Below, one piece after another: positions 42,673-55,600 of a stretch of 64,000 bases of DNA. Source of the DNA: Halichondria panicea (lineage: Eukaryota > Porifera > Demospongiae > Suberitida > Halichondriidae); contig NC_087393.1 in NCBI RefSeq assembly GCF_963675165.1, positions 3,291,502-3,355,501 of the forward strand, written 5' to 3'. Within the stretch, counting starts at the first letter, position 1; the number at the start of each line of letters is the position of its first letter. A program made the translations under genes and the position numbers. Below the pieces are notes generated by a model. That model was not told where the DNA came from and did no database searches. It was given only the letters and a program-made list of their open reading frames with translations.

Positions 42673-42821
42673 TGTGTGGATGTGGATCAATTAGGAGCGC
42701 CACATGGAATCTGATGTGGTAAAGATCATTGATTAATAATAACTAAAATAGATGTATGTCTCTAGGTGCACGTTATATGGATTTTGCTCACAGCTCCGGG
42801 CCACTCGACTCGAACTCCAAG
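42673..42821. promoter_or_regulatory. Bidirectional promoter region DNAJC11 / KATNIP
   Basis: Only 149 bp separate the start codons of two divergent genes, so both core promoters and 5' UTRs must lie here or overlap. No clear TATA box at a fixed distance was recognised. Assignment rests on geometry alone. Confidence 0.6.
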
Positions 42822-45800
42822 ATGTCGAATTATGAGCATTATCTCGTTATGCTCCAAGAAAAGAACAAGTGAGGCTATTTTTTAATGCATGTATTTGCAC
42901 CCTCATTGTCTCATATTGTATAGAATTTATCTTACACAAAATGAGACATTTCAACTTGAAGTTAGACCCGTACCCGCAAGCCGTCACTGTTGCACGGCGA
43001 ACATTAGACTGGTAAACTCTGTGTAGAGACTCGTGCAACGTTTGCCCCGATATTTTTGGCAACTCAAGTGGCTAAACCGCATGCAGTTACCACAAGCTAG
43101 GTCATTGATATAGTTACGTAGCACTAACTAAATCTAGTATCATGTGCAGTAGACTGACGTCACGAAAACCACAGCCACCACAGCCACTTAGATATGCTGA
43201 CTGTGCAACACAAGTCTCTGCACGGAGTTTGGCCAGTCTACTCTTTGCCGTGCAACAGTAATGGCTTGCGAGTCATTGAGTTGGTTGGTATCTGGATAAA
43301 TAAGAGACGTTTAAGCGCTCACAACCCTACTTCCGTCTCCTGTTATACATTGTTGTTGATGCTGCTTTTCTTATTTCAGACTGCTCAGTAAGCTTCGTCA
43401 GAAGGGCTCTCATCAGATAGAGCTCGAGAAAAGAGAGCAAGGTTTTTCCCTCTACCTTAATGGAGCAAACCTCAATAAATCAAGGAAAGTTCCATCCACT
43501 AGTAAAGGTCGTCCCAAAACCATACATAGAACAAGTAAAACAGCTGGCGAGTCTGAGGTCATGGAAGCGCCAACTGATGACAGGGCTAAGACGGCTCCAT
43601 CCAAGCGTAAGAGTTGGGTGTGTGATTCTCTTGAGCTAATGACTGAGGATGGAGAAGCTCGGCATGTACCAGTTCCAGGTATGTGGCTGCAATGCATTTA
43701 CTGTATCAGTAAGTAGGAACAGGGGGGCAGGGGGCCAGTGGCCCCCCCAACTTTAGAGCAAGGGGGCCTGCCCCCCCCCCCAACATTCTGATACAACATT
43801 GAATGGGCACACCCTTCCTGAGTTGGATAGGTGTTCTAATTAACCAATTGACAAGGAGAAAGCATAAGTATGAAAGCTTTTTTTGCCCCCCCCCCCCCCC
43901 CCCCCCCCCAACCTTTTACTTCACTGCTGTATGTGGGTAATTCAATAGCATTTATTTATACAGAAGATGATTTTGATGCCTATGAGAGTATTATACTATT
44001 AGCAAAAATCATCCTAAAACCTAAAACTACACTTTAAAGCACGTTAGGAGTGGCCTAGCGTTGAAGCTTTTTAGCAATGTTTCACATAAATATATTATTA
44101 TTTACTTGTGTTCAAACTGTTACTGCTTGCAGGGAAGACCAGATCTGGAAACTGACTGCACAGTTGGTTTTTTTAGCGTATGTATGTGTATACTACGTCA
44201 GCAGTAAACTCCGACGCTGTGGAGATACAAACATGGAACTGAGTTTATCTATTGACTACCCCTGAATACCGACAACTTATCTCATAATCCCAGTGCGGTT
44301 GTGAAACATATCACTGACTGTGTGCTAAACACAGCAACCCTAAATCTTATTTCCAAGAAAACTAATTTTTATTTCCTATTTACAGACAGCCAATTGTTAT
44401 GGTTATAGCTAGTCAACCATGCAATTCGCCATGCAGTGAAATGCGCAATTGATTAACCTCGCATTTGAATCCTCATAATTATATGTATCTCGTGGGCAGA
44501 ATTTTGTGTGCTGCTTTTTGCATGCTTTGTCGATTGTAAGCTCACAGCCATACTATCATTTTTACGCAGGAATTCTGAGTGGCAGCTATGATGAGGACTT
44601 TGAGCCTTCTACAGACAACCATGAGCTTAGTCTCAGTTTCCAGGACATAAGCACACTGAGAAAGAGCTTGGAGAAGGACTCTCTCATTTTCCCTAACATA
44701 GGAGGCAGCACAGTGGCGAATGAGTACTATTCCAGTGATTCCAGTTGCAACGAAGAGCTGGACTCGCCTGAGGCCTCTTCACCCTCGACCACCCCTCCTG
44801 TACCATTTGGAGAGTCTAGTGTTGTGTTAGAATTTGAGAGCAACTCTCACTCAACTGTCAGTATTGTCAGTCAACCCACTACAGCAAAAAATATCGTTTC
44901 AATAACCAACCAGGAAAATCCTAGCGGCGGCATTGAACACCCTAATTTGTTGGAAACAGCCAATTTAATGTCTCAAACAAAAGAAACAACTGAATTTCGA
45001 AGTGAAGACCCCAGTATGGCACCCCGATTACTTTCAGCTGTCAGACGTAAGCAAACCAAACCCTTGCTAGAATCCACACAAGATATAATTGATGCTGTCA
45101 GTGCTGAGAATAAGCAACTGGACCGCCATATTCAAGTTACAGCAAGTGCCACGCCCCTTAAAATGTGTGATGAACAAGCAGGCAACACATGCAAGTCTTC
45201 TCCTCTATCCAATGTACTGAACTCTGATCCTCCTACTGAGGAAAATGTTACTAATATACTTGATAAGCAAGAACCACAACTCAAGAATTCATCTCCATCT
45301 ACTAGTTTCAATCCACCGACAGAAAAGACTTCGTCTCGTTTCAAACCAGTTTTAGTAAATCGTTACAAAGTTAAACCTGTTAGGCATTACTCTCCTATCC
45401 CGGACAGCCGAGCCGCTTTAATAGATGAGAGGCCTGGTGATTCTCTGACTGAGTACACACTCTCTATCATCACCGCTAAAGTGAGAAAAATGGATGTAAG
45501 GTCAGTTAGCTCTGTCTTCTCTACATGTACATGTACATGTACATGTCGAGGTGGTAGTCATTTGTATGTACATGTACCTTATTACTACTGGTAAGTAATG
45601 CAAACAAGGATTGTCTAATATTAATTTTAAGCCATTTTGCACCAAACTTTTGTAACTTATCACGGAAGGACCAGAGCTATAAAGGGATTGCACAACACAC
45701 ACTCTTGTATAAAATGTCATTGCTGCACATGCTTGAGATATAAATCTAGACACTTGAAAAACCTCCCTGCTATAAGTGAGTAATGACGAAGTGTTTGGCT

Positions 45801-48800
45801 ACCTCTGGATACCTACTCTACATTACTTTATTGTTGCATTGTCATTTCAAATTTGAACGCGTCGATAAATATTCGCTGTCTTCGCTAGACCACAACAACA
45901 TAATTATTAGTAGCGTTAAGACATTGGCCAAAATAACCGAAGAGCATATGAGCAAGTTACCAAATAAGCCGTATGTCAAGGTATTGTGAAGAATTGTATT
46001 CTATATTGCAATTATGCTGTACATGTGTGGCTCTCTCGTTTGTTTGCTTTTTGCGGTATCATACAATACAATTTTTCCTGATTCTGTGTGTATGGGAAAA
46101 GCTCAAAATTTACATATTTGTTTTTACCTTCCAGTAAACAGCGTAAACTGTTGGACATGCTCAGTACATTGGATGCGCCACTACCGTCACCCCTCCCTAC
46201 ACCAACCACTCAAACTCATGTCTCCACACCCCCTCATATTCCCACTACGCAATCAAAAGCTTCCACACCCCCTCATATTCCCACTACGCAATCCAAAGCC
46301 TCCACACCCCCTCATATTCCCACTACGCAATCCAAAGCCTCCACACCCCCTCATATTCCCACTATGCAATCGAAAGCCTCCACACCGCAGTGGCTTGAGG
46401 GCACACACACAGAAGAGGTACACCATCTACGAGGGTTAGATATAGCCCCGCCCCATAGACCTTGCAGCACCCGAACTACTGGCCTAAGAGCTGGATTTTC
46501 ACAAGGAACTGACAATAATGAGTCTAAAAGTGGACATGTCAGTGAACTGAGTGGAGAGTTGAAAAGTGGGCTTACATCTTCAGCAAGTGATACACTTCTA
46601 CCTAATCTGCAGTATGACCATGGTGCTCGCTCCAATTCCAGTAATCCATGCCTATTTTCTCAAGCTGATGATATTTTTGTTGATGAAGACCCTGCCAATC
46701 AAACTCTAATTGGATCCTCTTTTGATGAAAACAATCAAAACCTCTCGCCAATAAGACCGCCTCGCCTAAAAACTGCTACAATCGCTAAAGGTCATCAACA
46801 AATGCCTTGTGTAGATCAGTCTTCAGGTACATCTCTGAACGTTGGTGATTCCCTTGATAACTCAGAAACTCTTCCCACTTTGCCACCCCCTGTAATATCT
46901 CATAGAGAACCTGAACTTAAGTCTGACTCAAGGAATCCTAGGAGTGAGTGTTTGGAGTCCATACAAAAGTTTGATCGCAGCCATCTGGGTCAAATCAAAT
47001 CTGACCTGCAAGGTATCAACACAACACTAAGTGTTTCAACCGTGTGTATTCATTTTAATTAATGGCTACATAACATTTTTTCTGCCTAGATGACATTCTG
47101 GAAAGCTTTCTGTCAGAATACCGAGAAGGTAAAGAGAGCCATTCCCATTCAGAATCACAGCCGCTTGATGAAGAATTCCTGACCCCTGAGCTGCCGAGTG
47201 GCCGAGAGTTGATCCTGCACATACTCTCTACATGGGGTGACAGGTTCTATGTTGGCCTCACGGGGGTGGAGTTGTTCACGGAGGCAGGGGAACGCGCTAC
47301 TGTGGAGCAGGTAAGTCAATTAAAATGGGTACAGTGTACATAATTATGTTCACTAGCATAATCCGATGTTTATTACTAATAGTGTACACTGCATGAGTTC
47401 TTGACACCGGTATTTCTCACACATAGATCACTGCCTCACCGAGTGATATTAATATGCTGCCTGAGTACAGCAATGACCCTCGTGTTGTGAAGAACCTACT
47501 GGATGGAGTGAATCAGACAAGGGATGACCTTCACATGTGGCTAGCCCCCTTCACTCCAGGCCAAGACCACACGGTCACAATTCTCTTTCCTCAGCCCACT
47601 ATTATTGCACTCATCAGGCTATGGGTACGCTATATTCACATTAGCCATTGTAGTGATTGGTACTCTAGCAGTGTTCGGTTGTTGGTGTTCAGATTTTTGT
47701 GTTTAGCTTTTGAACTTCGAAAGCTCTTCGAAAGTTAAGTGCCTTCATTCCCTCTACTCTCCACAGAACTATAACAAGTCACGTATACACTCAGCCCGAG
47801 GTGCCCGACAGGTGGAGATAACCCTCGATCAGCAGACTATCTTCCATGGGGAGGTGGCCCGGGGGGACAATTGCGAGGTACATGTACATATACATGTGAA
47901 CGTTAACACACAGATACTACAAGGTTTCGAATATAAGATTTTGTATAAATCGCAAACGAACAAAAGACTTGGAAAGGAGAAAGCATGCGCATGCAATTCG
48001 CAATAGTTTGAAACGCAATGGCTTGTACAGTGTCATTTGCAAATGATTAACTATATCACATTCGAGTAGTGAAATATTGCAATATATATTATATGTACAT
48101 TACCCGTGAGAATTTTTAGGCCACTTCGAGCAATAAATTACCGAGTTGTTATGCCTCGAGGCGTAGCTGCACAAGGGTACGGTAAAGCTGACTGCGTTTG
48201 TGTGTGTATTCCAGCTGTAACTGCTAAACGGTTGAACTAAAGCTTCTTTCGCAAGTTATGGTTAGTTTGACTACCGGTGAAGGTTGTTGTAGTATCTTCA
48301 AAATCTTTCATACATGTAGCATCATCTGTTTGCACGAAATTCCTATTCAACTTATTAGCTAGTCTTGCAATAAAGCGCTAGCTGTATGTTAGCTACAGAA
48401 GTCAGAAAAGAGCTGCAAAGCAGCCCTTGTGAACTCTGACCTCATTGCAGATCCACCCCTTTTTTTCATGGACAGGAAATGCAAATATTTAAAGAACTTT
48501 GACATTGTAGATCTACAAAGTACATGCTTCTATCCTTGAAAAGATCATTCATCAAGTCATTAGATATATCGTGTATCTTTGGACAGCCAAAAAAATTATT
48601 TTAGAAATTGTCCGAGTATAATTGGAACAGATTTTTATAGAGCATGCAAAGTGTCCGGAATAATTAGAAAAAGCAAGCAGCTGCATGCAAGCTAGCTAAG
48701 TTTAATTGCGACTGAATAGTTGCACTAGCTATCTATAACTAGCTATTATTTACTGATTCAGTCCGTATCCTAGGTGATGTCCAGTAATTATATTATATAA

Positions 48801-51800
48801 TTACTTCCCCCAGGCACTATTCTTATAATCTACTTCCTCAGCAGATTTGAATTGAAATGATGCATGTACCAGATGCACGCAATAAAATTCAAAAATTTTG
48901 TGTAGTATAGTAAGCTTGACAGTATTTGAGCTAGCTACCATGTTCACGAGGCCTGCAGTCAAATTCTTGCTCTGTGGTTTCTCAGTAGTTAAGGCTGTGG
49001 CTCAGAAGTAGAGGATTACAAGTAGACTGTGGTGTTGTTGACAATAACAGACTAGGTAGACTAAAGCAGAGCTGAGCTAGGTACATGTAACAAACCTCAG
49101 CAAAATGCAGCTGCATTTTAATAATGGTGGGCGGGTCTGGTAAAGTTATGGCTTCCAGCTAGCTCATGTGTACGTGTAGCTAGCTAGCTTGCTCTACAAT
49201 ACTGCTAGTTCTATACCTGTAACTGTTCTAACTGCATATTCTGATGCTGTGAGAGCAAGCTTGACTGTTTCCACTGATGTTCAAATGACTGTTTTGTTGT
49301 TTTTACAGTAAATAAATCAGTTGTTGACTGGTTGCCTAGTAATTATGGATTATAAACAACCTCAGCCTCGGGCTGCGCCCTCGGCATTGGTTGTTTATAA
49401 GCCATAATTACTAGTCAACCAGTCAATAACTATAACCTCAACTGCAGCACTCTAAGTTTTACTTGCCGTCTATGAATGTAACTCAACTTTTCAAAGTATT
49501 GTTCGGATATTTAGTAATATTAGAACGACGAAAATTGCCCAATAGAGTGTCCAGGTTAATTAGAAGTGTCTGATAAATTAGAAGATATACGGTACTTCTT
49601 TTTCCACTCTAATGTGACTGTGTGCGTTCAAACAACAATTTTATACAAAGCAAACTAATTACTTCTTCTTTAACACTCTAATGACGAAATCAAAACATGG
49701 CGAGAAGCATTAGCACAGCGCAGCTTGGCATCACTCGTTTAATTATTGATGCTGTGTGTTTCACTACCCTAATAGCATGTACATGTATTGTGTGTATGTA
49801 CATGTACATTACTGAAATTGTGCGATATACATATGTGTATGTAGCTTATTGTGCTCACATTTCAGACCATTCTGTTCACGACTAATGAAGACATTCTCTA
49901 CCTGGTCTCCCAACACGATACATTCTACCAGAGTCAGTCCTTCGAGTCAGGGTTTATGCATTTTGACTCTATTGACCTTTACCGTCCACCTACTAGTGAG
50001 ACCACTGACGCAGACAGACCATTAACAACAGCACACCACAATCGCAACTCCACTTCAGATAGGCCTTCTTTTGAAGAATCTCAAGACGCTGACTTCAGTG
50101 AAGCAAGTCCTCCATTTACCGAGACTCATTGTCCCGAGCCCACTGGTCACCTATTACAGATCAGTCTTACAGAGACTTGGGGTGGCTCCGACTTCATAGG
50201 ATTGACAGGGATAGCAGTGCTCACTTCAGGAGAAGAAGTCTTGCAGTTGAGAAAAGAGCAACTTTCCTCCGAGATTGATGGTCAGAGGTCGGATTCAGAA
50301 GTGGCTAGTTTACTGGACGGTGTTAATATGACTTGTGATGTTGAGCATATGTGGATCGTGCCATTTGACTCGTCACAGCCTCCCACGCTCACACTGTCAT
50401 TAGACGCTCCTACACACATCACTGGACTGTTGGTGTGGAACTACAATGCATCGGCTGAGGACAGCTATAGTGGGGCAAGTACTGTAGTATGTCTTCATAC
50501 TGTGACGTTGTTGATTTTGTTAGCCACTTGTATAAGGCTCACAACAAGTTCATGCACAGTACATATTGTGTGTGTGGTGCACTCTTACCTGTATTTGCTC
50601 TCAATGTGTTTTGTATCCCAACATAATGCATCCCACTAGGTAAAGGTGATACACGTCTACCTGGACAGTAAACCCTTGACCCCTCCTGGAGGGTGGTTGA
50701 CTAGGAGAGCTCCTGGTCATGTGGAGTACCACTATCAACAACTCATTTCATTCATTGAGAATCATTCCCATCCTAAACCACCATTAGACGGAGCATCATT
50801 TCCAAGGGGATTTGTGTTCCAGCTTCAGCTATTAAGCTCATGGGGAGACCCCTATTATATTGGCCTTATTGAGCTGGAAATGTACGATGCCACTGGTCAT
50901 GTGATACCCCTCACCATCGACAGTATCCTAAATAATAGATGCACTTTCATAGTCAAGCACCGTAATGTTCTCCTACAAATGGCCTCTGCCTTCAAATCGT
51001 AATTATTGCTGTGTCTTTCATCGGTTCACCTTAACTCTCTCGACAGATATTGCAGCTTATCCCGATAGTGTCAACCAGCTCCCAGGGGTTCTTGGTGACA
51101 TTCGAACCCCGGACAAGCTCATTGATGGGGTGCGAGGTACAGAAGAGGCGGGGCACCAGTGGTTAGCTCCCATTCTTCCAGGGGTAATCAACAATGTGTA
51201 TGTGATCTTCAATGAGCCTTGGAGTGTGTCTCAGATCAGACTATATAACTACGGCAAGACTCCCAGCAGAGGAGTGAGAGAGATAGCCGTAAGTATACAA
51301 TGTAACTTTTGTCAAGCAAACAGCTATACTTGCTTGTTTCTTCCAACTTGTTATACTATCGGAAACCAAAAGTTGCCTTTCTTTTACAGAACACGTAATA
51401 TCTATGCTTTCTCTAGGATTTGTACCGGCTATTGCATGCACATTTTACTTCCTGTCCGCAGGTCCTAGTGGATAGTCTACTAGTATTCTCTGGCACTGTC
51501 CCTCGTGCATCCAACCATGCTCGTGGCATTCTGCCCACTCTGCAACTTCCATTGGATCCGTTTATCGTCCACCTCGGGGAGAAGGCAGGCCAAGAAACTG
51601 CTTCAATGTCCCTAAAGTGAGTTTACTTTAAGGAGAAGAGGGGTATTAAGTTTTTTAGCTGTATAGTCTTTGCAGTAGGTACATACCATCTTGTAACTTT
51701 GTCAGTACCATATATAATTACAGCGCCACAAAATGATTTTCCAGTGTTGGAAACTATAATTCTAGTTTAGCGCTTATAATTATTGGAGTGGTGCCTAGCG

Positions 51801-52389
51801 TTAGAACGTAAAGTAATAGTAGCAGTTCCAAGAGGCTGTAATGGATCAATTGCCTCCATTTCAGGCCGCATTATAATAACCTAATGGTCAGCAAAAATAA
51901 TTGAATTTTAATACTTGTTGCTCAAAACTTGGTGCAGGATACTGTATAGCGGGTTATTTTCATACATATGGTGGAAATTTTCGTACATTTCGTATTGAAG
52001 AGCATTATGCGAAAATATTTACTTTGAAGTTATTTTACCGCAACCGCAATAGATTCAACGTCATTATCCTGAGCTGTACCAACAAAATTACCCGCTATAC
52101 AGTATACGACATTGGTGTTTCAAAAGTGTGTATAATCAGGAGTGCACTCTTGGTATAATTTATTGCTACACAAACTGTTTTATGTTTGTTCAGTGACGTC
52201 CAATTGACAAATAATTTCGAAGTCGTATGCCCTGCAAGAAAAACAACAGCACCTGCCCCCAATCAAGGTATTGAATAATTATGAGAGTATTTTCTTTGTG
52301 ATTAATATATACATGTATTCACTGTAGGTCTTCGTCCAACAACATGTGTGACGATACACTCCAACAGGCATCAGAATAAACACTGGTAG
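42822..52389 (+). CDS. KATNIP: Katanin-interacting protein (KIAA0556), about 1,390 aa
   Basis: Exons: 42822-42868, 43380-43678, 44570-45500, 45911-45980, 46142-47012, 47090-47310, 47427-47624, 47767-47877, 49866-50474, 50640-50922, 51047-51288, 51462-51616, 52194-52267, 52328-52389; 4,173 nt, all phases joining. Conserved parts: YLVMLQEKN..LLSKLRQK and EQGFSLYLNGAN at the N-terminus, GILSGSYDEDFE, ELILHILSTWGDRFYVGL, DPRVVKNLLDGVN, MWLAPFTPG, NYNKSRIHSARG, and DSVNQLPGVLGDIRTPDKLID followed by QWLAPILPG..VYVIF. Repeated jelly-roll-like modules (DUF4457-type) make up the C-terminal half. The family acts at basal bodies and ciliary microtubules and is linked to Joubert syndrome in humans. A 12-aa Pro/Thr repeat lies in exon 5. 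The intron after 50,474 has a GC donor. Confidence 0.94.
43709..43928. repeat. G/C-tract element with a run of about 27 C
   Basis: Long G and C runs, including an uninterrupted C tract at about 43,882-43,908, lie between imperfect ends CAGTAAGTA and TACTTCACTG. It is in KATNIP intron 2. The remainder of this intron (to 44,569) shows only the dispersed fragment at 44,143. Confidence 0.5.
46221..46390 (+). repeat. 36-bp coding minisatellite in KATNIP exon 5
   Basis: A unit encoding PPHIPTTQSKAST (12-residue period) is repeated four times, in frame and nearly identical in DNA. It expands the Pro/Thr linker and is likely length-variable. Confidence 0.85.
48150..49600. repeat. Repeat cluster in KATNIP intron 8
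   Basis: About 48,150-48,490 is a family A piece (TTATGCCTCGAGGCG start; AAAGAGCTGCAAAGC; CTCATTGCAGATCCACCCC shared with 54,790-54,910). From 48,585 to 49,595 is family B split by other sequence. 49,321-49,428 is a hairpin element with arms TTGACTGGTTG.CTAGTAATTATGG and loop CTCGGGCTGCGCCCTCGG. No coding sequence up to the exon at 49,866. Confidence 0.65.
51940..52104. mobile_element. ACCGTATAGCGGG-type MITE, copy 3
   Basis: TACTGTATAGCGGGTTATTTT on the left and its inverse ACCCGCTATACAGTA on the right; 165 bp. In the KATNIP intron before exon 13. Confidence 0.65.
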
Positions 52390-52653
52390 CCTCTAAGCAG
52401 TGTGCATTATCATTATGTTTTTAGCTCAGTTACAATTTGTGTTTAGTTTTTGATGTGGTTGTGGGATATGCATGTTGTGAATTCCTTTCATGAGTAGATT
52501 CAGGCTAATTGATTGAACTGGGATGTGGGAGTAGTAGGTGTGTGTTGCTAATTTCCTGAATTGAACTGGAGGTCAAGTTGTTAGCAGCTAGGTTAGTTTT
52601 TTGGCAGTATCGCCAACTCTGAAAGTCAGGTAGTGTATATATCCAGAGGTAGG

Positions 52654-55600
52654 ATGTCTGCTCACGGCTGGCAGTGGGTCTCCTGCTTAAAAAAGACGTG
52701 AGTCAAGCAGCACAGAGTCACCAACTCACCCTTTGTTAAACATGTTGACAGTGTAGCTTCACTCGTACCTTTTCTTTCTGTCTGGAGTGGATATAAAGCA
52801 TGTCACATAATCTAGTTAGCTTACCTAGATATGCTTGCTCATGAATAATCACTAGAAAGTGTAGATACCAACAATTTTAACTATAGATATACTAGCACTG
52901 TAATGACTGTAATAACTTAACAGAAGCTGGTACTGAAATCAATGTGCATTTGTGGTATACGTGTGTAGTTAGGAGTGTTTTTGTGTTGTTTGGTGAGCCT
53001 GAATATACCCACAGTCCATCTCGGAGATCTAATGAAGATATTGACATTGTTTTATCAAAATTGAAGGTACAATTTAGTGTCTGTTTGTAACCTGTGTTTT
53101 CATGCCATCTGGTATATATATACTGTACATTTCATAGTGCCGCTACAAACATTGTAGTTACTCCAGAAACGGTGTGTAATAATGTACAGTACTGTGGTAT
53201 TTCATTATTACACACTGTTTTTGGAGTAACTACAATGTGGTAGTGGTAGTTATATTCGTGTAGGTTGAGAAATAGTGTGTTCATAATAGTCACACATTGT
53301 CTCAATTCCCACAGACGATGAAGGTATTTGAACACTACCCTGAGGCCGTGCTGGAGGAGCTCAGTCGATACGCTCTTTACGACACCTTCCTCGCAAATGT
53401 TACTTGTAAGTGCCTAGGTGATTTGAAACTGGAGGTGGTAATTAGTTAATTACTTGGTCAATGGATTTTTTTGTTACTGGGCTGGATCACTATGGAGGGA
53501 AATCTGTTTTCCACAATAGCTGTGGTTAGGAGCACAATATTCAGCGGTCCCTGTCACAACATTCTGACCACTTCAGAAACAGTGTTGTAGTGATTAGAGC
53601 CATTAATAGACTAATGTAGTAACCTCTATTACTAGTAAAGTGTTTGTCTTGGGATAAGATAATTACAATTGTAATTTTACCAGGCCAACAGAACTAAAGG
53701 CTTTGTTGACCTAGCTGCATGTTAATAAGGTTATAGCCTGAGAGCCACCCTTTATTGAACTGCTAATGAGCAATCCTTATCTGTCTGGGGTTATATAGTT
53801 TTCACTAACTGCATTTTGATTACGTGCCATTGGTTACACAAAAATCATCTTGTTAGTGTGCTCCTTAATGAATTACATTGTGGTGTACATACAAAATCTC
53901 TTACAATAGCTAGCACACATCACATGTACCGCAAATATAATTATGTCGATCGTGACACTCTTACTCGTATCTAAAGTCCTAGTCTTTCTGAAGAGCCTTA
54001 CACGTGTACAGTAATACTTTAGTTTCTTCTTAGTATTAAGTATGGTGTCGATCCTACTTTGCCAATAATTAATGTCTGGTGTTTCATTTTAGAGTGTACT
54101 GTAGGTGGGAGGTGACCTTAGTGTAGGAAATCCATATTTATAAGGTACACTGCACACCATTGCACACTAATCTCACACCTCACTAACACACACACACACA
54201 CACACACCACCCTGCAGTGTATCGTCCTGGTGAGGAGGGTCTATACTGGTATGCTGTGGTCGCAGGCAATCTTGAGATGTTAGATGTAGACCCAGTTGAC
54301 AGTTCAAAGGTCAGTTGTAAAGTGGGTATGACTAGGCAAGTTAACGACGGCGGTATTTCTCTGTAGACCACCGCTATATGTCATCTGCGAGATGGTGATT
54401 CTTTTGGGGAAAACGTCATCCTCGGTACAACAAGGTGAGACACTGTACTTTAACTGAATTAGCTTTGCTGTACTGTACGTCTCTTTGATGTAGTTGTAAG
54501 AATAAAATTACATGTTGTCTGAACTCTTGAATCTAGACGATTGTGTGAGCTGGAATTTTAGTCTTAAAGGTGCATTTTTTAATTGGAAGGTGTCTGTGAG
54601 ATTTAGAAGCACTGCTTTAGTATCCCAAGCGTAGCAAGGGTATCACAAGTGCACGAGGGCTTCTAAATCACATGGACACCGACAAAACAGTGTGTAATAC
54701 CAGAGCTTGTGCACAAACCTTGCCCTCACATTGCCCTCGAAGCTTGACTACAATACAATTACTTGTTGTAGACATACTGGTTGTTAGCTAAAAAATTCAG
54801 GAAAGAGCTGCATGCCTAACTGGCCTACTGCCAGAAGCAGCCTTTGTGAACTCTGACCTCATTGCAGATCCACCCCTTTTTTATTATTCATTGACAGGAA
54901 ATGCACAATACTGTACAACTTCTACAAGTACCTTCTCTGCACTTTTCCCATGTAGTTCCCATGTAGATCTTATCAACAGCGTCTAAATGATTCTATTAGT
55001 TGAAAATCTCCCAAGCCTTTTTGCTTAATATTATGTTCAGTGTAGTAGAGTACAGCCATGTGGTGTCCTATTCCAGTGTATGAATGAACAGGCACTTGGA
55101 ATTTTTGTATATACTGTTTCATTGCTGGTGATGAAATCATAGCAGTATAGTTATTGTGCACATATAAATTATTGTGCACCTACAATTAATTGTACTATGT
55201 ACAGTGTCGATTGAGTGTCCTGTTGTGACCTGGTAGACTAGGTATTCTTTCCTGTAAATAGATCCTAGGAAGGTTTCACTTGAACTGGATGCTTTGTGCA
55301 CTGTAGTGCATGTAGCTTCTTGAGCTTTTGTACATGTTAAAAAAAACAGCCCATATTTGAATGAAGTTGAAAGACTCCATGACATGTGAACAAATACAAT
55401 ATACATGTACCAGGTGTTCAGTCTTACATATATAGCTGTTCTTCCTAGAAATACAATCATCCCAGCCATGAAACAAGTTTCACTGTTGCTGTAGCACTTA
55501 TGCATGGCTTATCCGGTTTAACTATAGATGCTATTGCGTGTAGCATCTAGTTGTTGGTTTACTGGGCATTAGTATTTTGTGTAGTTACACGGTAACATTC

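Noticed and set aside
42673..42690. Start of DNAJC11 six codons further upstream
   Set aside because: That codon is TTG, not ATG. ATG at 42,672 begins MAGNYEAELE and fits the family.
46130..46141. KATNIP exon 5 starting at TTCCAG (46,134)
   Set aside because: The incoming phase is 0, so it would read TAA first. The next AG (46,141) gives RKLLDML in frame.
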